From: Apus apus
Taxonomy: Eukaryota > Chordata > Aves > Apodiformes > Apodidae
Length of the DNA stretch: 64,000 bases
NCBI RefSeq assembly: GCF_020740795.1
Contig: NC_067299.1
Span: 10,830,194 to 10,894,193 of the forward strand
Direction of reading: 5' to 3'
This document shows, piece after piece, positions 1 to 11,860 of this stretch. How positions within the stretch are numbered: position 1 is the first letter of the stretch; each line of letters begins with the position of its first letter. A program made the position numbers and the translations under genes. The notes beneath the pieces are model-generated. The model ran no database searches. It saw only the letters and a program-made list of their open reading frames with translations, and had not been told where the DNA came from.

Positions 1-188
1 GTGAACAAGTCACAGTCAGCCAGTAACTACATCTAACAGACCTCCTGGTATGTTCTTCTTCAGGGCAGGTTCTTCAACAGCTCCTATTTTACCCTCCCTC
101 TAGTTAAACCCTACAGATTCAAATACAGCAGGTAAGATTGCAATCAGTTCAACTGATCAGTGACAAAGGCCTGAAAGGTCTATAGTAC

Positions 189-3100
189 CTTTGCTTTCTT
201 CATGTGGCTCATGATATTGCCAAGATCTTCCACATCGATGACAGAATTTGTGCCTCCAGTTTCCTCAGCACCAGCCTCCTCTTCACTACTGGTGTCAAAC
301 AACTCCTCTGTCTGTGCAAGAGATCAGAGAAAAAACAAAATGAGGAATCTATCTGAATGTTTAACACAAGACCTTCCTGTATGCTAACCAGTGAAATCAG
401 CTCCCACAACCAGTAAATCCTGGGAAGCAAGGAATAGGCCACCAATAACCTGTATGAAGTGTATTTTTTGGAACAGGTTCTCCAATAGCTCCTGTTTTAC
501 TCTCCCCTTTAACTAAACCCTACAGATAGTCTACCAATAGCCTGCACAGCGTGTATGAGGTGCATTTAAACTTGGGGCTTATATCCATGTGTATTTTTAA
601 GCGTTCACTAGCCCTCAGGCCACTTGAAGCTCAGGGCAGATAATCGCACTCTGTTTTCCTCATGTGCCTGTTTGGTCACAGAAGCCATACAAGAGACCAG
701 CTCCCAATGAACACTACAATAATCTGGAAACCTAAACCCCTTTAACTCCATGTGCCCCTGCCTAAAGGAAGGGGGAATGAAAGATCTGCTTTCCAAGTCA
801 AACTCTCCACAGAGCAGAAAAGCTGTCTCCCTTTCTGTGCACAGCCAATTACAGCACAACAGCACTGGTGCCACTGCAATATTTATTCCTCTTGCTCCTG
901 CAGCAGCAAATGCTCTCAAACCCACTCAGACACAAGAGCCTTAGTTTTCCTACAGAACTCAACAAGGTCACAACAATCATTTCAAATCCATCCTAAATGG
1001 CCTGCAAGGAGGATTCAAGTGCCATAGCAGCTCTGGATCTTGTGCTGTAGAGCAAGAGAGGAGATTTCTTATTCCAAACGTGCCATCAACAAACACTCTG
1101 AAAGACACATAAGTCATTAGAGGCTGACACATTCAGGACTTGCTCAGATAACATCCACCAGCTGCCTTTAGAAGAACTTACTGCAGGTAAAGTACCTAAG
1201 CTTCAACAAGTTGGACTGAAAGCAGGTTAACTGCTAGCAGGAAACCAAATGCTTCACTGGGCCACAAGGCCAAGCAAAGAGTGAAGAGAATCCAGATTGG
1301 CCCCTTGGACCATCTGCCACAACATACACTTCCCCCTGTTCAAGGGGAAAGCTCCCTCACCTATAGATGCCACATAGCCTGGTCTATCACTGATCCTTTG
1401 GTCCTTCTTTTTGGAAGACTTACTCTACCTGTTATCCACCATGGGATCTCATCCCTCTTCCCCCTCCTCTCCACAACTAGCAAGTATCAAGCCCCCCTAG
1501 CACCCCTCTGGGCTGCAGGAAAAAGGACACAAGTCAAATAACACTCCAAGGGGCACTAAACCAGAGATAAGGCCCATGGATTTTGGCTTTACCTCAGTAT
1601 TCTCATGTTCTGATGCTCCATGTTCATCAGCTGAGCTCTCCTTGCTCTGCTTCCCTGTGGATTTGCATTTCCCTTTCTTGCACTTCCCACTGCAGGGCTT
1701 CTTTTCTCGCCTGCAGAGCACCTGGAGCCGATGGAGGAACTTGGCTTTCCAGACTTCAAAATCAGCCTCCATGCTGCCATGCTTGCTCTGGGCCACGTTG
1801 CAGTCCCCCTCAGCACGAGTCATGATCCTGCTGGCACTGAGCATCCACAGCCACCGGTCGATGTTTCTCCCAACCTGGGACAGGAGTCAAGTTAAAAGGG
1901 AAATTCCAGGGAGACCAAGTTCAACTAAGAAAGCAAGGATCAAGCCTGGAAACAGAGCTGGGGGGCTGCTCAGGACTGCAAGGCTGGGCTTTGGGGACCC
2001 CCTCAGAGCACAGGCACACAGCAGGCTGAGCACCCACACACCCCCTCATCTCTGCATCACCCTGACACAGTGAGAGAGCAGTTCTGGGAACCAGGTGCTT
2101 TGTGCACAGGGACAAGTGGACAAACACACAGCACTGCACACTGCCCCAGCTAAAAGGCCAGCACACTTGCCTCAAAACTGCCCTGCCTGGGCCCAAAACC
2201 CAGCCCCCTCAGCAGCTCCACAAAAGGCTGCAGTTCTCCCACAAACTACTGGAATTGTGTTGTAGCGTTTAGGGAAGCTCAGCCGTGCCAGAGGAGCAGA
2301 AATCAAAGGTGAGTGGCAGATACTCACTGTATTGTAATGATCAGCATAAGCCGAGTTTCCCAGGCCAAACACAGCATATCTCAGGCCTTTCAGATACATT
2401 TTCCCAAAGCGAAAGTCATTTGCTGCCTCTTCCAACCACTTGCAGAACCACGCAGCGCTCTCGGGCGGCCGCCCATCCGTGTACGTAGCTACCAGGAACA
2501 CACAGATGTTCCTGCTGCTTGTCTGGGAACAGAAAGAACAGAACAGAGAAGATCACTGCATTTTCCAGAACACTTCACATCAGGAAGAGAGCTGTAGCCC
2601 ACGGGCAGTTGGTAAAAGTGAAAAGATGTTTGCTGAGCGGGTGAGCAGGGGTGGGACGCTGCGGGTGACAATCCCCACGGAGGTGAACAGGATCCTCCCT
2701 GCACAGCCAGCTTACAGGAGCCAGGAGAGATCAAGCTGTCTTCCCTCCACCTAAAAGAAACACAGAACAGGACACCCACCTTCCTCACCCCACTCAATGG
2801 CTTCTTGAACAGATTCTTGCAGCAATCAATGAAGTCTTCTAAGGCTTCAAAAAGCAACTATCAGTATTCACAGAAGAAAAAAATCCATCAAGGATCACAC
2901 AATATAAACACACCTCCCAAGAAGTTTCTAACTCAAAAGCCTATGAAGGCTGTAACAGCATCACCATCTGCTGAGTCTGGTTTGGAACCCTCCCCTGGGG
3001 CCAGGGGTTCACAGACATAACGGGGGACCTGCTGCAGTCACCTTCATGGAACTTGCCCCTCAGCTACAGAACCAGCTCCTACAAAGTCACTGTCACCATC

Positions 3101-5699
3101 AAAACATGCTCTGTGATCCTTCCATAGAGATGGTCAAAATTCAGCTCTTTTCTGAGAAGGGAAGCCACTCTCAACACACAGCTTTGGGTAACAGGAGAGA
3201 AACACAAGAGAAAAAGAGCCAACCCAATCAGAGGAAACATTTATTATTCACATTTATGAGGTACTTACCTCTTCTGCTAAACAATCATCTGGATCATAGT
3301 CTCCCATGCTAATGACTTCCACGGGCAAATCAAGGGCAGTAACTGCTTCAGCCAGACCTTTGGCAAATCTCTGAAAGAGACATGCATAAAGTTATCAGAG
3401 TGCCCAGGTGGCCAAGAAGGCCAACACCATCCTGGCCTGCATCAGGAATAGTGTGACCAGCAGGACCAGGGAGGTGATCCTGCCCCTCTGCTCAGCCTTG
3501 CTGAGGCTGCACCTCCAGCACTGGGGCAGGTTTGGGCACCACAGGATGGGAAGGACATGGAGGTGCTGGAGAGGGTGCAGACAAAGGCAACCAGGCTGAT
3601 GAGGGGTCTGGAGAACAGATCTGATGAGGAGAGGCTGAGGGAGCTGGGGCTGTTGAGCCTGGAGAAGAGGAGGCTGAGGGGAGACCTCATTGCTCTCTGC
3701 AACTGCCTGAGAGGAGGTTGTGGTGAGGTGGGAGTCGGGCTCTTCTCCCTGGTGACCAGAGGACAAGAGGAAATGGGGTCAAGTTGCACCAGGGGAGGTT
3801 CAGCCTGGATATTAGAAAAAATTCCTTCACAGAAAGAGTGGTGAGACCTTGGAACAGGCTGCCCAGGGAGGTGGTGGAGGCACCAACCCTGGAGATGTTC
3901 ACAAAAGGGGTAGATGTGCTGTTTCATAGGATGGTTTAGTGATTAGGGGTTGGAGGGTGGATGGTTGGACTTGATGGTCTTAAGGTTTTTTCCAACCTTG
4001 ATGATTCTATGGTTCTATGATCATCAGCCCCTTCAACCCAACAACCATAAGGGCTGAACAAGCCCTGCTATGCCCAGGCACAAGACTTCTCCCAGCACAG
4101 CAAGAACAACTACAGGAGAACTGGGCACAGGACCTATAACCCCTCACATTAAAAAAATTTATAAAAAAATGAAGTAGAGTGTCTGCAGGAAAAGAGCTAC
4201 AGGAATTGAAATGAATAATGATTTTACATTCACATGCACAAATTCAATTAATTTTTTAGAAGGTACCTAGAAAAACACTTCTCTTTAAAAAGACCTGCTA
4301 GCAAATTAAGACTACATTGCAAGAGTAAGCTTCAAGCTTCCTAATCAATATCCATACTGCACCCTCCACTTAAAGGCATTAAAAATCCAGATTTTTTTTT
4401 ATATAGTATAATTTTCACATCTCTTTCATGGGTGTCAACAAAGACAAACAACACGCTTGAATCTCAAAGATATTTCAAGTCAAACTCAAGTACAGAGAAA
4501 AAAAAAAGTAACTTCTACCTTTGCTGTGCCAGTCTGAGACCCATAGAAAATCTTCACCCCAGCAACACAGGTTTCCTTTTCCTGCAGGGTGGCAGAGCCA
4601 TTTACCAGTTTGTCTTTTCCTTCAGAAGAGGGATTCCCATTGCATTTTTCATCCTGAAACACCAATGGTCCATCTCAGTCAGTCCCTTCTGATGTTAACC
4701 CCATTTTCCCAAACACACTGAACACACAGATCCTGTGACCAGACTCTCAACACTCGGCAAATGCCACAGTAGAAGCATCTTAGCTTCTTACCCCTAGACA
4801 GACACAAGAGCCTCCTCTGAACCAGGCTATGCTACAACACACCCACCTCACACACCAGGGAGAACAGAATTCAGCTGAACCTGAGAACATCCCAGCTCCT
4901 GCAGAACTTCACCCACCTGCAGGAGGGACTTTTAACTCCCTGAACAGCTTAATCCCCCCCCCCCCTCCTGAAAACCAGCCCAATCTCATCAGAAATCCAG
5001 TCATAGGTTGGACATTAGGAAAAAGTTCTTTGCTGTGAGGGTGGTGAGACCCTGGCCCAGGTTGCCCAGAGAAGCTGTGGCTGCCCCATCCCTGGCAGTG
5101 TTGAAGGGCAGGTTGGATGGGGCTTGGAGCAACCTGGGCTGGTGGGAGGTGTCCCTGCCCATGCAGGGGGGTTGCACTGGATGATCTTTGAGGTCCCTTC
5201 CCACCCAAACCATTCCCTGATTCTATGATAAACATGCACAGAAACACCTGAAAAGCACGAGGCACAAGCAGAGAGTTACCTGAAGTGACAGATCAGCCCA
5301 GGCTGACACATTCTCTCAGGAACACAGTGAGAAGTGTTTAGCTGAGACCTGCTCTGACATCAGAGCAACAAGGGCCTTGAGTTCCCCACAAGCACAAGAC
5401 CATCCAGCCTGAGGATTAGAACCATCAGGTGAACCAAAAGATACCAGGGATTTGCAGTGACCCTGGGAGGCTGGCAGGGAAGCAGGAACCTTCACCCAGC
5501 ACCTCCTCACTGCACACACAGAGTTGGAGGCCTCCTCAGACACAAGTGCTTATGTTTCAGTTACCTTCTTTTTTGTTTTGGTGGGAAAGAACTGAACGAC
5601 GATCCAAACACTGATCCCAAAAGCAACAGCAGAATAGATGTAAAATCTCTGCAGCCATAAGGACACCAGGCAAGTATAGAAGAAGTCCCACGTATCCAT
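189..5699 (-). CDS. TYW1: TYW1, 5' half (six coding exons; 3' part lies beyond the left edge)
   Basis: TYW1 is the ER-associated flavodoxin/radical-SAM enzyme that makes the tricyclic 4-demethylwyosine base on tRNA-Phe. Coding exons, in transcription order: 5699-5565, 4653-4519, 3370-3269, 2522-2328, 1874-1593 and 311-189. Each is a multiple of 3 long with GT..AG borders, giving 324 codons. The first exon encodes a hydrophobic segment ([18 protein letters not shown]), the N-terminal membrane anchor. Exon 2 ends with the FMN-binding loop [10 protein letters not shown]. Exon 4 carries the flavodoxin motifs FLVATYTDG and [11 protein letters not shown]. Exon 5 ends in a Cys/Lys-rich stretch ([14 protein letters not shown]), and exon 6 is an acidic linker ending in [11 protein letters not shown]. 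The radical-SAM domain is outside the window. The start is uncertain: an acceptor at 5708 could join an upstream exon whose ATG adds a few residues. No frame damage is seen. Confidence 0.93.
3404..4020 (+). mobile_element. CR1 LINE 3' fragment in a TYW1 intron
   Basis: Plus-strand CR1 tail, 5'-truncated. A decayed ORF2 C-terminus can be read (for example [20 protein letters not shown] at 3560-3620 and [18 protein letters not shown] at 3640-3695), followed by the usual CR1 3' UTR. It ends in the diagnostic short terminal repeat GATTCTATGGTTCTATGA at about 4003-4020. It lies antisense to TYW1, in the intron between exons at 3370 and 4519. Confidence 0.9.
5003..5229 (+). mobile_element. CR1 LINE 3' end, short fragment in a TYW1 intron
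   Basis: A second, shorter CR1 tail. It starts at the typical 'ggttggacattaggaaaaag' region, continues through the GGTGAGACCCTGG block and ends at GATTCTATGATAAAC. It differs from the 3.4-kb element and is an independent insertion. It lies in the intron between the first and second TYW1 coding exons. Confidence 0.88.
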
Positions 5700-5709
5700 T
5701 GAGACATCT

Positions 5710-6618
5710 ACATCCAGAATAAAACACAGCTTGAGCAAGAGTAGGTTCCTACACTAGTAATTTAGAATAAGCACACAAGAACATAATCATACAGGACCCA
5801 CAGACTCATGCCCTCAGCTACTCTCAGGCTCTGCACAAAGAGCTTTTGGTTAAAGACAGGAAAACACAACTGAATCAAGGAGCCTTCACCTCCTCAGAGG
5901 AACATAGGCCAAGTTTCAGCTGCTCATCCAAGCTAACTCTTTAGACTCTCATTCATAAACTTGGGTTTTCTTACACACCACAGGTTCTGTTACAAGCAAA
6001 GGCAGAAAATACAAGTGTCTGAAAGTAAAAGTTCCTTGTGAAACATTCACTGCATCCTACTGGCCTTAGTTTAGCACAGACCTGACACGTGCAGCTCCCT
6101 GGAGCTAAAAAGCTCCTTTTCAGGGGGGAAATCTCTTCCACAGAGGCTGCTGCTGAACACAGCCCTTGCTTGTGCACGAGACACCATGTTGATTACAACA
6201 ACAGCTTTAGCACAGAGTTCCAAGGCCCGACTGAAAGTCCTTTTCCAGAAATCCATCCCGTGGATGAGGTTTGATACAGAACACAAAAGACTGTTCCCCA
6301 CCCCTTCAAAGATTCCAGGGTACATAATGTGCACCTGGCATTACCTAGCTCATAAAAAACATTCAAGAGTTTCAATAAGGCTTGTTTGTGGCATAGAGTG
6401 AAATGCAGCTGAGCCCCTGCTGCCCTTCTCTGCAGTCCCACTGGATCTTGGCTTTGCAGCCACCAAACGAGCACAGGGACGGCGCCTTTCCACGAGGCTG
6501 CAAACCTTGCTCGCCTCCTTTTCCCGGGTTGTTCCCAACAGGAGAAAAGCTTCTTTCCCCCTCCCCCAACCACCCACACAATCCGAGCTGAAGGGACCCC
6601 CCGGTGAGGCCGCTGCGA
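5710..6618 (-). other. TYW1 5' intron or leader; no gene recognised
   Basis: This stretch between the first coding exon of TYW1 and the hexamer satellite holds no open frame with a recognisable domain. It probably belongs to the first intron, because the CpG island that looks like the promoter lies further right. Confidence 0.5.
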
Positions 6619-7858
6619 GTGTGTGTGCGAGTGTGCCAGTGTGAGAGTGTGCCAGTGTTAAGAGTGTGAGTGTGTGAGTGTGCCAGTGTGCCAGTGTGAG
6701 TGTGCCAGTGTGAGAGTGTGCCAGTGTGAGAGTGTGCCAGTGTGAGAGTGTGCCAGTGTGAGAGTGAGAGTGTGAGTGTGAGAGTGTGCCAGTGTGCCAG
6801 TGTACGAGTGTGCCAGTGTGAGAGTGAGAGTGTGAGTATGAGAGTGAGAGAGCGTGCCAGTGTCCCAGTGCGAGAGTGTGCCAGTGTGAGAGTGTGCCAG
6901 TGTGAGAGTGTGCCAGTGTGCCAGTGTGAGAGTGAGAGTGTGCCAGTGTGAGAGTGAGAGTGTGCCAGTGTGAGTGTGTGACTGTGATAGTGTGCCAGTG
7001 TGAGAGTGTGCCAGTGTGAGAGTGTGCCAGTGTGAGAGTGAGAGTGTGCCAGTGTGAGAGTGTGAGTGTGCCAGTGTGAGCATGTGCCAGTGTGAGTGTG
7101 AGAGTGTGAGAGTGTGAGAGTGAGAGTGTGAGTGTGTGCCAGTGTGAGAGTGAGAGTGAGTGTGAGAGTGAGAGTGTGCCAGTGTGCCAGTGTGAGAGTG
7201 AGAGTGTGAGTGTGTGAGTGTGCCAGTGTGCCAGTGTGAGTGTGAGAGTGTGCCAGTGTTAAGAGTGTGAGTGTGTGAGTGTGCCAGTGTGAGTGTGCCA
7301 GTGTGAGAGTGTGCCAGTGTGAGAGTGTGCCAGTGTGAGAGTGAGAGTGTGAGTGTGAGAGTGAGAGTGTGAGTGTGAGAGTGAGAGTGTGCCAGTGTGC
7401 CAGTGTACGAGTGTGCCAGTGTGAGAGTGAGAGTGTGAGTATGAGAGTGAGAGAGTGTGCCAGTGTCCCAGTGCGAGAGTGTGCCAGTGTGAGAGTGTGC
7501 CAGTGTGAGAGTGAGAGTGTGCCAGTGTGAGAGTGTGAGTGTGCCAGTGTGAGTGTGTGACTGTGATAGTGTGCCAGTGTGAGAGTGTGAGTGTGCCAGT
7601 GTGAGAGTGTGCCAGTGTGAGAGTGAGAGTGTGCCAGTGTGAGAGTGTGAGTGTGCCAGTGTGAGTGTGTGACTGTGATAGTGTGCCAGTGTGAGAGTGT
7701 GAGTGTGCCAGTGTGAGAGTGTGCCAGTGTGAGAGTGTGAGTGTGCCAGTGTGAGCGTGTGCCAGTGTGAGTGTGAGAGTGTGAGAGTGTGAGAGTGAGA
7801 GTGTGAGTGTGTGCCACTGTGAGAGTGTGCCACTGTGAGTGTGCCAGGGCGAGTGTGC
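6619..7858. repeat. 1.2-kb hexamer-based satellite (GTGTGC/CAGTGT/GAGAGT)
   Basis: An almost pure array of 6-bp words, mainly GTGTGC, CAGTGT, GAGAGT and GAGTGT, arranged in higher-order blocks. A near-identical block recurs about every 600 bp: the run with the unusual GTACGAGTGTGCC and GTGAGTATGAGAG variants appears near 6802-6845 and again near 7404-7450. Because the period is a multiple of 3 and stop words are rare, very long spurious frames run through it on both strands. It lies between the first TYW1 coding exon and the CpG island, so probably within intron 1. Confidence 0.93.
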
Positions 7859-7867
7859 CAGTCTCTG

Positions 7868-8560
7868 TGTCTCTGTGTCTGTGCCCCCCGCAGCCGCAAA
7901 CCCCTCAGGGGCTCCCGCACCCCGGGGCCCCGGGCACCCCGCTTCACAGCGCCCCCGCACCCCCCGGGGCTGCCCCTCCCGGCCCGGCCCCGCACACCCC
8001 CCGCCCCGCACCCCGCGGCCATGGCCCCCACACCGCGTGGCGCTCTGCACCCCCCGAAAGCCCCTCCCGGGTCTCCCCACGCAAACTCGCCCCTCGGGGC
8101 CATCACCCGCAGCCTCACGCACCTCACGGCCGCGGCCCCCGCAGCCCCCGCAGCGCCGGGTCCCGCTGCCCGCCGCAGCCCCAGCCCCGCCCGCCCGTTC
8201 CGGCCGCTCGCCCCGTTTCCCCCCGGACGGGTTTCCAGGCGCCGCCGGGGCGGGCCCAGCGAGCGGCGGCCAATGGGGAGGCGGCGTCGGGCCGGTCCCG
8301 CGGGGCCGGGGGCAGCACCCGCCGCAGCCGCGGACGCGGCGCGGAACCGTTTGCGCTGGGAAGGAGCGTTAGGATCGTCGCGTCCAGCCCGTGCGCCAGC
8401 ACGGCCGAGCTGGGAGACGCTCCAGCTCCTCCCGGTCTCCGGGGACACGTCCCGATGGTGAGAGGGGAGGTCACAGACCCTGCGGCGCGCGCGGGACCCG
8501 CCGTGATCCGCGGGCACGAGAGAAACAGCGAAGCGTTCAGCAATGACTGCAGGCCAGGGA
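7868..8560. promoter_or_regulatory. CpG island, likely TYW1 promoter (possibly bidirectional)
   Basis: Very GC-rich and dense in CG dinucleotides, unlike the AT-richer TYW1 introns to the left. It contains an SP1-type GGGGCGGG at about 8247-8254 and a CCAAT box at about 8270-8274. Position and composition fit a housekeeping promoter for TYW1 on the minus strand. From memory, in human TYW1 and SBDS are divergently arranged head to head, but no SBDS coding sequence follows on the plus strand here. Confidence 0.65.
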
Positions 8561-8680
8561 GACTCGTTAAGAATTCCGCCTTCAGAATTTCCTTCAGGGA
8601 AGGAAACGGCAGGAAAAGGAGCTTTTCTGCTCCTGCCGGACCCCCGGGAACTGCTGAGGGGCACGGGTGGGGGCACCGGG

Positions 8681-9048
8681 AACGGCAGCGAATGGAACGG
8701 CGGCTGAACCGCCCCAACGGCCACTGGCGTCTGGGCAAACACTGAGCTTAGTGCTGCCCTGCCTGGGAAAAGGGAACAGCCCGCGGCGCTGCAGCACAGC
8801 TGGGGAGCCTGGGCTGGGAGGAAAGGCTGGGAGAGCTGGCTCTGTTCAGCCTGGAGGAGAGAAGGCTCCGGGCAGAGCTCGTTGCCATGTGCCAGTCCTC
8901 ACAGGGTGCCCCCCGAGAAGATGGAGACTCCCTTTTTACAAGGAGCCTCATGGAAGAGATGAGGGGCAAGGGCTGCAAGTTCCTCCTGGGGACACCAGAA
9001 GAACAATGTTTCCCTCAGAGAAACATGGGCATGACCCAGGGTGCCTGC
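8681..9048 (+). repeat. 368-bp segment duplicated at 49,201-49,569, with CR1-derived sequence
   Basis: From the word GCAGCGAATGGAACGGCGGC to GACCCAGGGTGCCTGC this segment is almost identical to 49,201-49,569 inside unit C. The second copy has one extra base in the GCAGCCACAG stretch and a few substitutions. The right two thirds (about 8806-9035) resemble the 3' part of a CR1 (CTGTTCAGCCTGGAGGAGAG, then a block starting AGATGGAGACTCCC). Confidence 0.85.
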
Positions 9049-9289
9049 ACCTGCTGCTCCTGCTTCGTCTCTTCCTCCCCCGCATTTCCCAGCCTCAGGA
9101 ACAGCCCCGCTCTGCCTGGCTCTGCCCCCCCCCTCACCGGCCCACACTGCAATGTCAGCAGCAGCCAACACCATTGCTGTCTTCATCACGAGTGCAGTGA
9201 GTCCAGGCAAGCCGGTACCCTCCTGTCCTGGTACAAGCACAGAGAGCCGGGACCACGAGGCGCTGCCTAAGGGCACCTGCAGCTTCTGT
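9049..9289. other. Single-copy spacer before the tandem array
   Basis: Moderately GC-rich sequence found only once in the window. It separates the CR1-containing duplicated segment from the first tandem unit. No gene or repeat is recognised. Confidence 0.6.
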
Positions 9290-10311
9290 TCCCTGCAAAA
9301 CGTTGCCGAGGCCTCTCCTGCCTGGATGGCGGCCCGCTCTGAGAGCTGCCGAGAGCACCTGACAGGAATGATGGCCACAAGGAAAAAGACTGGCCCAAGT
9401 CGGTCATCTTGCGACCCTCCGAGCCCTCCAGCCCTCTTGCCTGCAGCGGCCTTGCCCTGCCCCACCAAAGCTCACCCACTGCTGAGTGACAACGTCACAG
9501 CCACCAAGGAAAGAGCCACAGAGTCAGACACAGTGGTTTGCAAGCGAGACTTTACTCAACAGGGGGAAGTGCTGCTGCCCACAGCCTGCCTGCCCGGCCC
9601 TGCTGGAGAAGGCTCCTGCTGGACATCTCTCTGGGCAGCCTCTGTGTCCCGGGGCTCTCCTGGCACTCACCGACGCGGGCGGGATCTGCGCCGCAGAGCT
9701 GAGGAGCTGAACACGAAGCTCTGCAGTCTTGGATGCACAGAGAGGTGCAGAGCAACACTGCGGGTCTAGTCCGACCCCACACGTGGTGGGATCTGCCCCT
9801 GGACAGAGCAGGCCCACGGTCCCTGTGCCGCAAGCCCGGCCTGCTGCTCTCCACACCACCAGGGCTGTCGGGAAAAGACCTCTTTGCCCAGGGGCTGTGG
9901 GGAGTCAAAGGAAGGAAGGGCGCTGCCGGGCAGGGCAAACACCTGCCATCTTCAGAGATCTTTACCTGAGGGAGTCCTCCTCAGCACCAGGGCAATGGGC
10001 TCTTCCCTCTGCCTTCCGGAGGAGGCAGGTGGCTGCTCTGCCCACGGAGAAAGGCAAAAGGACAAAGTCTGACACCTCAGCTGAGACCCTCCCGCCTCTC
10101 CCCTCTCCCAAACACCCCCAGGCTGCCATCCAACCCCACAGCTCCCTGAGAGCCAGCTCTGCTTGGGGCTGCAGAGGGGCACCTGGCACCGGGGGCTGAG
10201 CCTGCCTTCCCGCCTTGGCTCCCCGGCAGGAGACCAAAGCTCTTCTCCCAGCTCTTTTTCCCTGCCTGCAGCACCTGGGCATGCCATGGCTCTCCCTGCT
10301 CTCTGCAGCCT
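9290..10311 (-). other. 3' flank / 3' UTR of the CCDC81-like copy in unit A
   Basis: Sequence beyond the stop codon of the minus-strand CCDC81-like gene. No further open exon with fitting phase was found. An AGTAAA variant poly(A) signal lies on the minus strand at about 9551-9556, followed by GT-rich sequence, a possible transcript end. Equivalent flanks exist in units B (21,934-22,954), C (34,590-35,610) and D (51,552-52,574). Confidence 0.45.
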
Positions 10312-11611
10312 TCAGGGCTTCCATGGCTCTCTCTTCCTTTGCCTTGCCTTCTGCTGGTACTTCTTGCGCAAGGAGTCCCAGAGCTTCTGTCTCTCCTCCT
10401 CCGTGCAGGTGCGGGGCTGTGCCTGCAGGGCCACGGCAAAGCAGCAGCAGCAGCCTTAGTCTCCCCGCAGGAGGCTGGGGCCACTTGAGCTCTCCCCCTC
10501 CCTCCCTGCCTCCCTCTTGCCCCTGCTTTGCTCGCAGGCCCGACTGCAGAGCCTCTCTGCAACGGCCCCGCAGCCAAGTGCCCCGGGGCTGAGAGCAGCC
10601 CAGCTGCTGGCTGTGCCAGACACGCCTGGCAGGGCCGCTGCCGGGACAAACACCAGCAGGGCAACAAGTCCTGGGCGGCTTCTGGAGCTGACACACGACA
10701 CACTCTTGGAAGACACCCGAGCCGTGCAGCCGTGCTTTTCCCCGGGCGGCTGCAGCCCCACCAGCCCACGCCACGTACCGCTCCTGCGCTCCTCTGCCCT
10801 GGCCCAGCCTGGGCTGCGGGTCGGGCTCCAGCTGCCTGCAGGTCTTGGCTGCTCTGCGGCTCGTCCCTCGCCCGGCTCCACTGCAGCACCGCCAGCTCGC
10901 TGCGACACAGAGCGGGAGAGAGTGGGCTGAGCGCAGGGAGGCAGAGCGCTGCCCAGCCGGGGCTGCCGGGCTGGGCGCCTGCCGAGAGCCCGGGGCCACC
11001 AACAGCCCCTCTGAGCCCCGCCGAGGAAGCTGCGCCAGAGGAAGCCCCGCCCGCCTCGGGAGGGATGATTTACCACTTGAGCTTCTCCTGCAGATCCCTC
11101 TGCTCGTCCCTCTGGCCCCTGCGCTTGCGGGCCACCTGCCCCAGGATGCACGTCACCACCTGCAGCAGGACGCGCTGTGTCCGCGGGGAAAGGCTCCTGC
11201 AACAGCAAGGACCGAGGCTTGTGACCCTCCTGCCTCTCTCCTCCCGCACCCAGCCCCACGCACGCTTGGTGCCCCCTTTGGCCCCACAGCCCCTTCCAGG
11301 CAGCAGGAGTCGCCAGCATCCTGCCTTGGCCCTTGCCGTCCAGCTGTGCCCAGCTCATTCCCACGGCTGGAGAGCTGCCCAGCTGCTCTGTGCAGCCCCG
11401 GGGCTCAGGCCTTGGCTTCCTTGGCGCCCCGCCTGCAGCTCAGCACCACCCCACTGCCCCAGGCCTTGGCTGGAGCTGACGCACTCTTACCGCTTTGGGG
11501 GGACACGGTTGTCCTGCTGCACCCTGCCTGGATGTCCCTTGGCCCCTTGCCGCTGCCCCAACATCCTCTCCAGGAGGTCAGCTCCGCAATCCCTCTTCTG
11601 CCTGGGACAGG

Positions 11612-11860
11612 CAGGGCGGGCTGAGGGTTGCCTGGCTGAGGGTTGCCTGGCTGAGGGTTGCCTGGCTGATGGAGGCTTGGCTGATGGTTTCCTGGCTGAC
11701 TGTTTCCCAGCTGACGGTTGCCCGGCTGGTGCTGGCCTGCCTGGTGCTTTCCTGGCTGGTGACTGCCGGGCTGATGGCTGCCTTCTTGCTGGTCGCCCGG
11801 CTGGTGATTGCCGGGCTGATGGCTTCCTGGCTGATGGTCGCCCGGCTGGCAATGGGGAAC
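11612..11860 (-). repeat. 15-bp coding minisatellite in CCDC81-like exon 8, unit A
   Basis: Imperfect 15-bp units (plus-strand consensus CTGAGGGTTGCCTGG and variants) encode Pro-Ser-Ala-Arg-Gln/Lys type pentapeptides on the minus strand. The period keeps the frame. Units A, B and D have three perfect adjacent units and unit C has two, so exon 8 is 377 bp in A, B and D but 362 bp in C. Equivalent arrays lie near 24,261-24,509, 36,917-37,150 and 53,882-54,130. Confidence 0.85.

Noticed and set aside
3395..3927. Open frames over the 3.4-kb CR1 fragment taken as genes
   Set aside because: They are decayed pieces of the CR1 ORF2 end or its reverse complement.
6372..8742. Very long minus-strand open frames of 481 and 694 codons rich in His-Thr-Leu
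   Set aside because: They are read through the hexamer satellite; a 6-bp period with few stop words keeps all frames of one strand open. There is no domain and the composition is that of the repeat.
9962..11002. A 346-codon minus-strand frame across the 3' exons of the CCDC81-like gene
   Set aside because: It runs through introns in a frame different from the exons; the spliced frame has matching phases at ten introns and is preferred.
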